A DNA stretch of 64,000 nt, taken from NCBI GenBank assembly GCA_020349865.1, contig CP070700.1:3212443-3276442 (forward strand), read 5' to 3'. Position 1 is the first letter of the stretch; every line of letters starts with the position of its first letter. The translations under genes and the position numbers were made by a program. Below the pieces are notes generated by a model. The model worked only from the letters and a program-made list of their open reading frames with translations, was not told the DNA's origin and ran no database searches. Below, piece after piece: positions 18,493 to 27,086 of this stretch. The DNA is from Desulfobacteraceae bacterium. GTDB taxonomy: Bacteria > Desulfobacterota > DSM-4660 > Desulfatiglandales > Desulfatiglandaceae.

Positions 18493-19152
18493 CTACTCGT
18501 ATTCGCTGTCGCATATCGTCCTAATTATATTCTCTATGCACTCAACGCACTTTTGCATCCACTTTCCTTCTTCTATATATTCCTGCATCTCCTCGCCGTA
18601 TTCTTCATAGAGGAAAGGGTCAAAACCGAGGATTTCCTGACAACTTAAGACCCCGAATTGCTGCTTGAAGACAATGAAAAGCTTCATCACTCTCTCTGAA
18701 TATTGATCTCGGACCTCTTCATCAATGTGAATGTCTCCCACACCTTCGTCATATCTGAATGGGTCGAAATTCAATGGAATGTGAACATCTCCTCTGCTGG
18801 CTTCTTCGACAAAGGCATCGAACACATGAATTACTCGTTCAACGGGACTCTTTTTCTTCTCTGACCGCATAACTCCCGGGCCAATATTATTCTTTGTTAT
18901 GATATCCAAGTAGATAGCAATAGCGCCCGCTGCCAAAACTTTGCAAAGAAAACGGTCTGTATCCTCTGGCTTGCCTGAATAAAAGCCACTAAAATCCCAG
19001 CAATCTGCTGGTATCTCCAAAACTTCCTGCAAGACCTGCAGGACCGCCTTGTCTCAGTTTGTCCCGGTGTGATAAAGGTTGGAAACCTTCTCGGTTGCTT
19101 CTTCGATGGAGAGAGATAAATCTCTTTCAGCTTTATTCTCGTCATGAGCCAC
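18493..19152 (-). CDS. C_GCAxxG_C_C-family redox protein with in-frame UGA (selenocysteine)
   Basis: The minus-strand frame is open across one TGA at 19056-19054. Before it reads IEEATEKVSNLYHTGTN; after it, DKAVLQVLQEVLEIP. The family consensus is GyNCxxAVLxA, so the TGA replaces the first conserved cysteine exactly. Further on, FLCKVLAAGAIAI stands for the GCAxxG region, and FGVLSCQEILGFDP and KCVECI for the later cysteines. A bacterial-type SECIS hairpin follows the TGA at the correct distance. GTG at 19152 is a provisional start giving 219 aa with Sec at 33; TTG at 19167 is an alternative. Its redox function is undefined. It lies between the methyltransferase and ABC genes. Confidence 0.82.
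19026..19042 (-). promoter_or_regulatory. Bacterial SECIS element for the UGA at 19056
   Basis: On the minus strand a perfect 6-bp stem CCUGCA/UGCAGG closes a GGUCU loop. The loop begins 17 nt after the UGA. A loop starting with GG, and the UGCA-GGUCU core, closely resemble the E. coli fdhF SelB-binding hairpin as I recall it. Confidence 0.8.
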
Positions 19153-19271
19153 TGTTATCACCGCCAATTCTTGATAAAGGCTTTTTGGCCATTGACTGTA
19201 TTGGATCTCATAGCAAATGGAAAAATCTTAGACCATTAAGCCTTTTCTGGTCATGTGGGACTGTATCGACC

Positions 19272-19689
19272 TTAAGATATCCCTTCAAAGTCAGTAAAAC
19301 TGCGAAACATCGCTGGCGCTAAGCCCCTACAGCAGAAACCTCCTCCGCCACTATTCTCTGCTACTATTTTCTCCGCTGTTTGGTCACAAATAGCCTCTAT
19401 CACTTGGTTCATTCGCACAGCATTCAAACTCAGCAAAATAAGATCAGGCTCCACCTTGGTCCATCCCAGCGGCGACAAGACCCACCTATATGTCCTTTTT
19501 GAGTTCTGATAAAGGTTTGTCTTCCTCAAATTTTTCCCCTAACTCCAGGTTCAGCACCAAGCGGGGGTAAATCGCTGTTCCGTCCTTCATATTGGGTGTC
19601 GTTTCACTCCATCCTCGCGCATGGGAAATTTCAAGACAGAAGTTAGTCTCAGTGGCAATAGAACAGGGTCTGCCTGAAATTGAGAGCAA
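19272..19689 (-). pseudogene. DUF169-like gene remnant
   Basis: Two overlapping minus-strand frames together resemble part of a DUF169 protein. 19689-19486 has PCSIATETNFCLEISHARGW and a LNLELGEKFEED stretch. 19529-19272 has WVLSPLGWTKVEPDLILLSL, followed by a SGGGGFCCRG cysteine region. A frameshift near 19500-19529 separates them, and the N- and C-terminal parts expected for the family are missing. DUF169 proteins often accompany corrinoid and C1 genes in anaerobes, but their function is not established. Confidence 0.5.
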
Positions 19690-19695
19690 ATCTGG

Positions 19696-19944
19696 TCAGT
19701 CAATATACTGTGACAAAATCTCCTTGCACTCAGCGACGCTAATAAATTGACCTTCAGACTTAATCTCGCCATCGATCATGAGCGCAGGAAAAGCCGAGAC
19801 ACCATCTTGCTCGTGTACTTTCGGATCATCAATACTATCAATCTCAACCTCTAATCCCATCTGATCCAGTGTCTTCCTTACATTCTTCTCCGATATCTGA
19901 GACCTTGGGCAACCCGCCGTGTAAAACCGTATCTTCTTAATCAT
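19696..19944 (-). CDS. Small thioredoxin-fold protein, single active-site cysteine
   Basis: This 82-aa protein has a thioredoxin-like beta-alpha-beta start with the active-site loop YTAGCPRSQ. The second cysteine of CxxC is serine, so it is monothiol. AFPALMIDGEIKSEGQF has the cis-proline turn (FPAL) and glutathione-side strand of small redox proteins. It is 42 bp downstream of the methyltransferase gene in the same direction. It may reduce or deliver thiols for corrinoid activation or for the seleno-redox protein downstream (inference). The stop is TGA; reading through it would enter the DUF169 remnant, which I do not favour. Confidence 0.72.
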   Translation of the reverse strand: MIKKIRFYTAGCPRSQISEKNVRKTLDQMGLEVEIDSIDDPKVHEQDGVSAFPALMIDGEIKSEGQFISVAECKEILSQYID

Positions 19945-19986
19945 CCCTCACTCCTCACCTCGTTTTCACAATTCACTCCCGGCCCA

Positions 19987-20859
19987 TTACTGCTTTTCGG
20001 CCTTCTTCCTCTTGCGATACGCCCCAATCCAATTGGTGGCGAATTCGTCACGCCCCATACACAGGTCTGCCGCCAAAATGGCCATGTGTACCTGCTCCTT
20101 CAGTGGGGAGGTAATCGGACAGGTCAGCCCGCAGCGTATGGCCATGGCCATGAACGCTGCATTGACCGGTTCACGATCAGGGATCCCAAACGAGATATTA
20201 CTGCAGCCCATGGTGATGTTCACGCCGAACTCCCCGGCAATGGCCTCAATGGAATCAAGCGCTATCTTGCCAGCCTCTTGCTCCGCCCCCATCGATAACG
20301 CCAAGGGATCAATCACAATATCCTCAAGATCAATACCCATCTTCGTCGCCCTCTCAATAATCTTCCCCGCAATGACAACTCGCTTTTCCACCGTGGCAGG
20401 AATCCCCTCATCATCCATGGTTAAACCAATCACTGCTGCGCCACTTTCTTTGATAAGAGGTAAGATCGCCTCCAATTTGGCCTCTTCTCCACTGACCGAA
20501 TTGACCAGGGCTTTGCCTTTATAAAGCCTCAGAGCAGCCTCCAGGGCATCAACATTGGCCGTGTCAATACACAGGGGAATGTCTGTAAGTTCGCCAATGT
20601 GCTTTATCATTTCCACAAGCAATACCGGCTCGTTCACTTGGGGGATACCAGCGTTGACATCCAGAATGGCGGCCCCCGCCTCCACCTGCGCAAGTGCATC
20701 CCGGCGTACCGTGTCAAAATTGCCTTGCCTCAGCTCCTCTTGCAACTGCTTACGACCTGTGGGGTTGATCCGCTCCCCGATGATCACCGTCGGTAAATCA
20801 CGGCTAATCTTCACCTCTTGAGTTTCAGAACTGACAATCGTAGTAAGATTCTCTGCCAT
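19987..20859 (-). CDS. Methyltetrahydrofolate:corrinoid methyltransferase (AcsE/MtgA/MtrH-like)
   Basis: This 290-aa protein has the pterin-binding TIM barrel: IIGERINPTGRKQLQEELR at the start, GAAILDVNAGIPQVNE, PLCIDTANVDALEAALR, LVNSVSG, IVIDPLALSMGAEQEAGK and NITMGCSNISFGIPDR. These motifs are shared by AcsE, MtgA and MtrH-type enzymes, which move a methyl group between tetrahydrofolate and a corrinoid protein. The corrinoid protein encoded just upstream (21349-21984) is the likely partner. I start at 20859, the ATG behind AAGGGAG. A consensus sigma-54 promoter lies at 21008-21024, so this begins a regulated unit. Confidence 0.88.
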   Translation of the reverse strand: MAENLTTIVSSETQEVKISRDLPTVIIGERINPTGRKQLQEELRQGNFDTVRRDALAQVEAGAAILDVNAGIPQVNEPVLLVEMIKHIGELTDIPLCIDTANVDALEAALRLYKGKALVNSVSGEEAKLEAILPLIKESGAAVIGLTMDDEGIPATVEKRVVIAGKIIERATKMGIDLEDIVIDPLALSMGAEQEAGKIALDSIEAIAGEFGVNITMGCSNISFGIPDREPVNAAFMAMAIRCGLTCPITSPLKEQVHMAILAADLCMGRDEFATNWIGAYRKRKKAEKQ

Positions 20860-21007
20860 CTCTCTCCCTTTTCTCAACGGGAAGTTCGAGCCTTGCGGCT
20901 CTCCCCTTATCCCAACCGAGTATTTGATAATTTGGTTATAAAGTTAGTTTAAACCCAGCAAAGCGCACCATGCTTTCAGGCAGGAAATATGCTCACCGTC
21001 TACTAAG

Positions 21008-21024
21008 AGCAAGGCGCATGCCAA
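21008..21024 (-). promoter_or_regulatory. Sigma-54 (-24/-12) promoter for the methyltransferase unit
   Basis: The minus strand reads TTGGCATGCGCCTTGCT, matching TGGCAC-N5-TTGCW with GG and GC exactly 10 nt apart. It lies about 150 nt before the methyltransferase start. Tandem enhancer-like sites lie 145 bp further upstream. Confidence 0.85.
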
Positions 21025-21168
21025 GACTACCAAAACTTAGACTGGGGGCGATTTAAGAATAAAAACTCTGTTAAAGGAAAATATGATGTGTAAATTCATA
21101 TGGTTAATGATTGCGCTATGTTAAGAAAATATTTTTTCTTCACAGCAACATTAACTAGATGTCTCGTA

Positions 21169-21250
21169 TTAAACGATTTGTTTCACTATCAACTAAACTA
21201 CGTTAAACAATTTGTTTCATCGGACCATTCGTCTGAAACAGGTGGTAAAA
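21169..21250. promoter_or_regulatory. Three enhancer-type sites, TKAAAC-N5-GTTTMA
   Basis: The 17-bp sites are TTAAACGATTTGTTTCA at 21169-21185, TTAAACAATTTGTTTCA at 21203-21219 and a weaker TGAAACAGGTGGTAAAA at 21234-21250. Start-to-start spacing is 34 and 31 bp, about three helical turns. Placement 145-225 bp upstream of a -24/-12 promoter is typical of sigma-54 activator sites. Confidence 0.78.
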
Positions 21251-21348
21251 TCTGGAACAGAACATCACTGGGTCTATTACACTTTATATCGGCTGAGACT
21301 GATCCCGCTTTGAGAAAGGGTCGGCACCTCATCCCTCCCCCCAGATCT

Positions 21349-21984
21349 TTAAGCCAGGAGTCTTTTGGCCAGGGAAACCGCGCCGGCAGCATCCTCAGCA
21401 GCCCCATCAGCCCCAATGGAATCAGAAAAACCCTGGTCTACCGGGGCACCGCCCACCATGATCTTCACCCTGCCCCGAAGGCCGGCATCCTCCACCGCTT
21501 TGATAACCGCGGGCATCTCATCCAAGACCGGGGTGATCAGTGCTGACATACCTAAGATAACAGTCCCGTCCTTCTCTTTGATCGCTTCAATAAATTTGTC
21601 CGTAGGCACGGAAACCCCAAGATCTTGAACCTCAAAACCGCTTCCCTTGAGCAGCATAGCCACAAGGTTTTTGCCAATATCGTGTATGTCTCCGTCCACA
21701 GTGCCCAGAATCACATAGCCTTCCGACGCCATGTCTCCAGCCGTCAGCATAGGCTCTAAGATCTCCAGCGCCCCCTTCATCGCCTTCGCAGATTTAAGTA
21801 CCTCGGGTATGAAATACTCACCCTCTTGCATCAGTTGCCCCACCTTCAACATACCCGGGATCATGTGTTCCGACAAAAGCGATTGCGGCGTAGCCCCTTC
21901 TGCCAAACCGGCGTTTACTAATTCAACCACTTTCTTCCGATCGCCATCGATAACGGCCTGTGTTAAAGGTCCGAATTCTCCCAT
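21349..21984 (-). CDS. Corrinoid-binding methyl carrier protein (MtaC/MtbC-like)
   Basis: This 211-aa protein is complete for its family. A four-helix cap domain (about 1-85) is followed by a Rossmann-type B12 domain. DGDIHDIGKNLV carries the cobalt-ligating His101. GMSALITPVLDEM and IMVGGAPVDQGF are the SxL and GG motifs. It would carry the methyl group between a substrate:corrinoid methyltransferase and the tetrahydrofolate methyltransferase at 19987-20859. I start at the second ATG because GAAGGAGG spans the first. It is the last gene of the minus-strand run starting at 30.3 kb. Confidence 0.92.
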   Translation of the reverse strand: MGEFGPLTQAVIDGDRKKVVELVNAGLAEGATPQSLLSEHMIPGMLKVGQLMQEGEYFIPEVLKSAKAMKGALEILEPMLTAGDMASEGYVILGTVDGDIHDIGKNLVAMLLKGSGFEVQDLGVSVPTDKFIEAIKEKDGTVILGMSALITPVLDEMPAVIKAVEDAGLRGRVKIMVGGAPVDQGFSDSIGADGAAEDAAGAVSLAKRLLA

Positions 21985-22140
21985 AATACCCTCCTTCATC
22001 TTTTGATAGTTGCCTAACCCAAAGTAAATTATGATATTAGGCTTTATATTTCGTCATTGATGACAAAGATCAAATGAACTTAAAAATCATATTCTGTTAT
22101 TCCACTCGCGCAAATAAGATCAATGAGTTGGCCTCCAAGA

Positions 22141-24051
22141 TCAGGTGCGAGGAGAAGAATCAACCGGTACCAGTTTTCCCTTCAAGATGGAAAAGCCGAA
22201 TTTGTTATGTAACATCAGAATAATTACCGAGGGAACTAAAACAATTTGATACTGAAAAGACAGGAATAATAAGGCGAAGGATGAAAAGAACAAAAGGGCC
22301 CTGTTTGCTATGTGCAGTCTCCGCTTCCAGTAACCTATCAAGGCCATGGAAAGACCAGTGACACCAATGACTGTAACGAAAAAGGTCCAAAGTATCGATG
22401 CTACCGGACCTTGAAGGTTTATGCCCGGCTTGAACAACCATAAGTACGGCATGACAAGTCCAACAAAGGCAAGTCTGAAAGATGACAATCCTGTCTTCAT
22501 GGTTGGTGCGCCGGCAATACCTGCAGCCGTCATGTAAGCAATCCCGACTGGGGGAGTCAAGCCGGCAAATACGGCAAAATAGAAAATAAGCAGATGGGAT
22601 GTCAGCTCAGGGGCTCCCAGTCTGATCATGGCTGGCCCGGCCAGGATTGCCAGGATCAAATAGGCTGCGGGTGTGGGCAAACCCATACCAAGAAACAGGG
22701 ACGCCAGCATAATGAAAACAACGGCAAAGAGCAAATGTTGCTGTCCGATCAGCACAACCAATGCCGAAAATTTCATACCAATCCCTGTAATCGTGATGAC
22801 GCCAACGCAAACACCCGCGGTTGCGAGAATCGATGCAAGCCCGGCTCCGACTCTAAACCCTTCCGAAAGACCTCGCAACACGACGGCAATGTTCATGCTA
22901 GTGCCTCTGTAAACCGCTGCTAATATTATCATCCACAGCACAGCCACTAACGCCGCCATGCGTGGTGTAAATCCCATCACCAGCACTGCAACAATGACTA
23001 GAATAGATGAAAGGGGGATGATTGCTCTGATCAAGAGATCTGTGTCCAATGGGGGTACCTGCTCACGAGGTAATCCCCTTAGCCCCAGTTGACCAGCTTT
23101 GAAATAGACGCACATGAAGAGACAAAAGAAATAAAAGAAAGTGGGAATCACAGCAGCTTTACAAATATTGATGTAAGCAATCCCGGTAATCCCTGAAATC
23201 AGAAAGGCTGTACCACCCATCACAGGAGGCGTGATCTGTCCCCCCATTGAGGCCGCTGCTTCTACGGAACCGGCAAAATAGGGTTCGTAGCCCACCCTTT
23301 TCATCAACGGAATCGTGAATGTTCCAGTGGTTGCCACATTGGCCACCCCGCTTCCTGAAACAGAGCCAAACAGACAACTCGACACTACCGCCGCTTGGGC
23401 CGGTCCCCCCTGACGCCTCCCCGTCAGAGCAAAAGCGAAATCCATGAAAGCATTACCTGCCCCGGATACGGCCAAAAAAGTGCCAAAAACCAAAAAGTAC
23501 CAGATCATGGAGTTCATCACGTGGGTTGTGGGGCCGAAAAGGCCATCAATGCCCAGGAATATAGCATCTGCAACTCGAGAAAAGTCAAACGGTCTGTGAG
23601 AGAAATAACCCGGAACCAGATGGCCAAAGTGAGCATAAGCCACGAATGCCGTCCCTACCACGGCAAATGCAGGGCCGGTTGCTCGCCTTGTGGCTTCCAG
23701 GCATAAAATTGTGCCTGGAAGATACACAAGCAAATCAGGTATGGTTGGAAAGCCGATCCGATAAACCAACTGATCGGCGGTTAAAACGATATACCCGTAC
23801 GAGACAACGGTGAGAGTGATAAGAGCCCCATCAACCGCCCATCGCACCTTGGGGTTTGTTTTAGAGAAGGGGAACTTGAGCAAGACAATCACGATGGCAG
23901 CCCCTAAAATCAATCCACGATTCGCATGAGGTTGAAGAGTGCTGTAACTATTTACGTAAAATAAGAAAGAGCAAAATATCAGACCCAAAATAAACATAAT
24001 TAGATCTAAATTGTTTCTTATCCCCAATTCTTTATAATTTAGATATTTCAT
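22141..24051 (-). CDS. TRAP transporter fused permease, TAXI type (DctQM fusion)
   Basis: This 636-aa membrane protein has about 16 hydrophobic segments. The N-terminal 4-TM DctQ-like part (to about residue 115) is fused to the DctM part. The DctM part has GGQITPPVMGGTAFLISG and GMGLPTPAAYLILAIL, motifs of TAXI-TRAP permeases. It uses an ion gradient to import a carboxylate or similar ligand captured by the binding protein encoded immediately upstream. The 3' end lies 157 bp before the corrinoid protein gene on the same strand, linking uptake to methyl transfer. Confidence 0.88.
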   Translation of the reverse strand: MKYLNYKELGIRNNLDLIMFILGLIFCSFLFYVNSYSTLQPHANRGLILGAAIVIVLLKFPFSKTNPKVRWAVDGALITLTVVSYGYIVLTADQLVYRIGFPTIPDLLVYLPGTILCLEATRRATGPAFAVVGTAFVAYAHFGHLVPGYFSHRPFDFSRVADAIFLGIDGLFGPTTHVMNSMIWYFLVFGTFLAVSGAGNAFMDFAFALTGRRQGGPAQAAVVSSCLFGSVSGSGVANVATTGTFTIPLMKRVGYEPYFAGSVEAAASMGGQITPPVMGGTAFLISGITGIAYINICKAAVIPTFFYFFCLFMCVYFKAGQLGLRGLPREQVPPLDTDLLIRAIIPLSSILVIVAVLVMGFTPRMAALVAVLWMIILAAVYRGTSMNIAVVLRGLSEGFRVGAGLASILATAGVCVGVITITGIGMKFSALVVLIGQQHLLFAVVFIMLASLFLGMGLPTPAAYLILAILAGPAMIRLGAPELTSHLLIFYFAVFAGLTPPVGIAYMTAAGIAGAPTMKTGLSSFRLAFVGLVMPYLWLFKPGINLQGPVASILWTFFVTVIGVTGLSMALIGYWKRRLHIANRALLFFSSFALLFLSFQYQIVLVPSVIILMLHNKFGFSILKGKLVPVDSSPRT

Positions 24052-24175
24052 GACACTCTTGCCCTAATCAGTCACCTTCTCGCATCTCATTTACTAAGAA
24101 GGGAACACCACAAAAACCGAAAAGCGGGACCCAGCCCTTAAAGACTATATTTATCCCCCATCTGAAAAAATGGGC

Positions 24176-25207
24176 TTACTTAATTAGGCCTTTCTCTCTG
24201 AAGTACCTTGCCGCTCCAGGATGCAAAGGGATCGTAAGGCTTGTGGTAGCTTTTTCGAGTGTGATCTGGTCGGCGTTTGCGCCGAATTTGTAAAACTCGT
24301 CTAAGTGATCAAATAAAGCCTGGGTAACCCCGTAGACCACCTCATCATCTTGATCCTTGCTTGTAGCCCAAATAAGGTTATATGCCATGACCAGGACTGG
24401 TTCTGTATTGACTTGGTTTTTTCCGTACAACCCCGGAGGAATTTCCGCCGGAAAAATGCCGTGCTTATCTTTACCGTATCTCTCATCCAGGATATTAAAA
24501 AATTTCTTGCGTGCTCCTTCACTGCTAAATCCAATCAGCCTGATCTTGTTTAACGTAGCCATATTCATTACCGCCGGCATCTTCCCAGGAGATATACAAT
24601 AACAGGCTTTTATGGTCCTATCCACCACGGCATCAGGACCATGGCCGGAACCGCAAGAAAAGTAGACAGCCGTATAATCCTTGCCTATCTCAAGACCCTC
24701 GGCCTCCATGGCATGTTTCAAAACAATGGTCCCGGTATGAGCTGCTGAGCCAAAAGAAATCTTCTTGCCCTTTAAATCCTTGAAGGTGCGAATACCGGAA
24801 CCAGCCAAAGTAACGACCGCCATGGGACCATATGGTTGGAAATATACCGCTCTCAAGGCGTCGAAAAATTTTGCTTTTGACTTCTCGCCGAATCGCTGGA
24901 ATTTCTCTATACCTCTCTCCGCACATATAAGTTCTAAATGGCTCACTTCACCGAAATCAGTCTTTCCGGTACCCAACAGTTTGACAACAGCCGTTTCAGC
25001 CCCACAAAAAGCGGGGGTAGCATTAATATCCTTACGATACTTATTGATCAGTTGTGCATGGCCTGCTGTCCAGATGTACTGAGGGGAACCCACAGAATAG
25101 GCACATAATTCAATGTCTGTCGCAGCAAGAGTCATGTTGCTTGCGGGCACGACGCCTATAAAGACGCCCACAAAAAAGATAAAACAAGGAATACCGATTT
25201 TTTTCAT
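24176..25207 (-). CDS. TAXI-family TRAP solute-binding protein
   Basis: This 343-aa exported protein has a signal peptide ending near NMTLAA. TAXI-type features are YSVGSPQYIWTAGHAQLINK, ISFGSAAHTGTIVLKHAME and YFSCGSGHGPDAVVDRTIKACYC in the ligand-binding half. It delivers an unknown ligand to the fused permease encoded 124 bp downstream. Four cysteines in an exported protein are more than usual. AGGAGG precedes the ATG. Confidence 0.88.
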   Translation of the reverse strand: MKKIGIPCFIFFVGVFIGVVPASNMTLAATDIELCAYSVGSPQYIWTAGHAQLINKYRKDINATPAFCGAETAVVKLLGTGKTDFGEVSHLELICAERGIEKFQRFGEKSKAKFFDALRAVYFQPYGPMAVVTLAGSGIRTFKDLKGKKISFGSAAHTGTIVLKHAMEAEGLEIGKDYTAVYFSCGSGHGPDAVVDRTIKACYCISPGKMPAVMNMATLNKIRLIGFSSEGARKKFFNILDERYGKDKHGIFPAEIPPGLYGKNQVNTEPVLVMAYNLIWATSKDQDDEVVYGVTQALFDHLDEFYKFGANADQITLEKATTSLTIPLHPGAARYFREKGLIK

Positions 25208-25267
25208 TTTTCATCCTCCTTTTTATTTTTTTTAATTAATTCATTGGGATGTTTATAATCCCTTCGG

Positions 25268-25675
25268 TTATTCCATACCTGGCACATCATCTACTACAAT
25301 GGTTACCTTCTGAGGTAGCTTTGTGTAGGTAAATGGGAATTTTGCCTTCCCTTCTTTTCCCGGCTTGACGAGTGGATTGCCAGCCTTCGGCACCCAAAAC
25401 CCACGGTTTACACCGATATCATGCAGGGTGCATCTGGTCTTATACTGAACGGGCTTATCGGTTATGTTTTTGACCTTTGCCTGAATCCATAGCGCAGGCT
25501 GGTTATTCCACTTGCCGAAATAACAGACAACTTGAGTGACTTGTGCCTTGCCCGTGACATCAAATTCCATTACCATCTCAGGCTTTTTTGGACCACCAGC
25601 ATGTGATTCTGCTACAAACACCCCAAACGTGCTGACCGCACAAAAAATGAATATCAATACCCCAGCCTTTTTCAT
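25268..25675 (-). CDS. Secreted Ig-like small protein
   Basis: This 135-aa protein has an N-terminal signal peptide (MKKAGVLIFIFCAVSTFGVF...SHA). Its all-beta body includes LWIQAKVKNITDKPVQYKTR and FPFTYTKLPQKVTIVVDD, resembling FxLYD or Ig-like periplasmic domains that sense or stabilise. It lies 60 bp upstream of the TAXI binding protein on the same strand and 121 bp after a methyltransferase. It could be an accessory to the transporter. No catalytic motif is apparent. Confidence 0.65.
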   Translation of the reverse strand: MKKAGVLIFIFCAVSTFGVFVAESHAGGPKKPEMVMEFDVTGKAQVTQVVCYFGKWNNQPALWIQAKVKNITDKPVQYKTRCTLHDIGVNRGFWVPKAGNPLVKPGKEGKAKFPFTYTKLPQKVTIVVDDVPGME

Positions 25676-25796
25676 AGTAAGCCCTCCTTCTAATTTGTTT
25701 TGATTTTAGCATCTTAATTTTATATGAACTCGGCCCTTAAGTCGTTGGACATAATGTATTGAGCTGTGCCATCATCTCAAAATCATGAAAGACGCA

Positions 25797-26894
25797 TCAT
25801 TTAAGCGGATACCTTCCATACTCGTGCGTTGCGTCCACCCAGGCCTTGAAATGCTCGTTCGGCGTGGCGGGAAGCACCTGGCAACTCGGCGCCATCATTA
25901 TTCCCAAGCCATCACCAATCTTTGACATCTGATCCTTGACCTCTTCCCTTATCTTCTCCGGCGGCCCCTTGACAATATTTGCACCGTCAGTGATGATACA
26001 GGCCGATACCCCAAGCTCGTCTACCACATGCTCCTTGATCCAATCAGGTGGATTGTTCTCATCGAAGTGAAAACCCTCAACACCCGTTTCCGTTGCCAGC
26101 TTCTTCAGGTATTCATAAGCCTTGGGAGTCGTCATATTCCCGTGGATATGCAGCCAGGTCGCCTGACCAAATTCTTTCTTAATCGTTTCAACCATTCTGG
26201 CTATGTTGGGAATATTAAATCGCTCTCCCATCTGGGGACTCATCATCAAGGTGCCAAGGGTCTCTGCAGTAAAGCATACACTATTGGCTCCTGCCTCGTA
26301 TTGCGCGCGAATCCAATCAATAGCCCAGTCAGTAGCAACACTGCACATCTCCTCAACCCATTCTGGATCTTCAAACGTGTCCTCTAAAAAGGCTTCATTG
26401 GGCCGAAAAAGGAACATGGCCGCTGTGGTACCCACATAGTACATCGGGACAAGGGGCATCTCATCTCCCATCTCTTTGGACACATTCCTGATCACTTCAA
26501 GAGCGCCCTTCATGCGGGGGTCTGTCTTGGTCACATCATAGTGTGCCATCATCTTTTGAACCTTCGGCCAGTCCTCTTTCGTCATAACAGGCTGGGCATC
26601 GGTCGTGCCAGCGGCAAGACCGAATTTATCTGGAATCATAATCTCACCACCAAGGGGTGGAACACCAAACCCATAATCCACATAGGTGGGTATGGCAACG
26701 TCATAGCCAATATTCTTCATGCTTGCCAGGACCGCCTCTGTAACCTTATCAGAATCATACCAGTTCTGTCCGGTCACATCCTGCATCATATAGCCATAGC
26801 TATAAAGCATCTGGGACATCACCCGCGGCCATACAGGCATGTAGTCCGGTGCTCGCTTCTCACGAACAGCCTGGAATCTCTCCTTCTTGTTCAC
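25797..26894 (-). CDS. URO-D-family corrinoid methyltransferase (copy 1)
   Basis: This 365-aa protein of the uroporphyrinogen decarboxylase superfamily belongs to the MtaA/CmuA-like methyltransferases rather than true HemE. The zinc site of MtaA/MtbA (HxCG plus a later Cys) appears here as H249-I-H251-G and Cys338 in APSCQVLPATP. The first cysteine is thus replaced by histidine, as in all copies in this window. GTG is the start, with AAGGAG upstream. It is in the run 30.3-21.3 kb with an FmdE-like protein, another copy, a TRAP importer and corrinoid proteins. The methyl donor is unknown. Confidence 0.87.
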   Translation of the reverse strand: MNKKERFQAVREKRAPDYMPVWPRVMSQMLYSYGYMMQDVTGQNWYDSDKVTEAVLASMKNIGYDVAIPTYVDYGFGVPPLGGEIMIPDKFGLAAGTTDAQPVMTKEDWPKVQKMMAHYDVTKTDPRMKGALEVIRNVSKEMGDEMPLVPMYYVGTTAAMFLFRPNEAFLEDTFEDPEWVEEMCSVATDWAIDWIRAQYEAGANSVCFTAETLGTLMMSPQMGERFNIPNIARMVETIKKEFGQATWLHIHGNMTTPKAYEYLKKLATETGVEGFHFDENNPPDWIKEHVVDELGVSACIITDGANIVKGPPEKIREEVKDQMSKIGDGLGIMMAPSCQVLPATPNEHFKAWVDATHEYGRYPLK

Positions 26895-27086
26895 CCTTAA
26901 TCTCCTTTCTTATCTAAAAGTCCGCTTGAGTGAGGGCTGAGTTCTTACCAAAAAAATTATCATGGAGACTTACTCGGCCACACCAAATAATATACAAGAG
27001 TGCTCCCGGGGTATGTACACTCGGTTACATGATCTTCGGAATAGAATCGTTTCTCGGTAGAACAAAAAAAATACCGGGGAAAAGAA

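Noticed and set aside
19696..19698. TGA after the small thioredoxin as a selenocysteine codon
   Set aside because: The protein is complete for its family before the TGA, no Cys is expected there, and no good SECIS hairpin follows.
20965..20985. Sigma-54-like TGGTGCGCTTTGC on the minus strand near 20.97 kb
   Set aside because: GG and GC are only 8 nt apart; the correctly spaced site is at 21008-21024.
21100..21546. 148-codon plus-strand open frame across the enhancer sites
   Set aside because: It overlaps the corrinoid protein antisense and the regulatory region, with no start signal or family.
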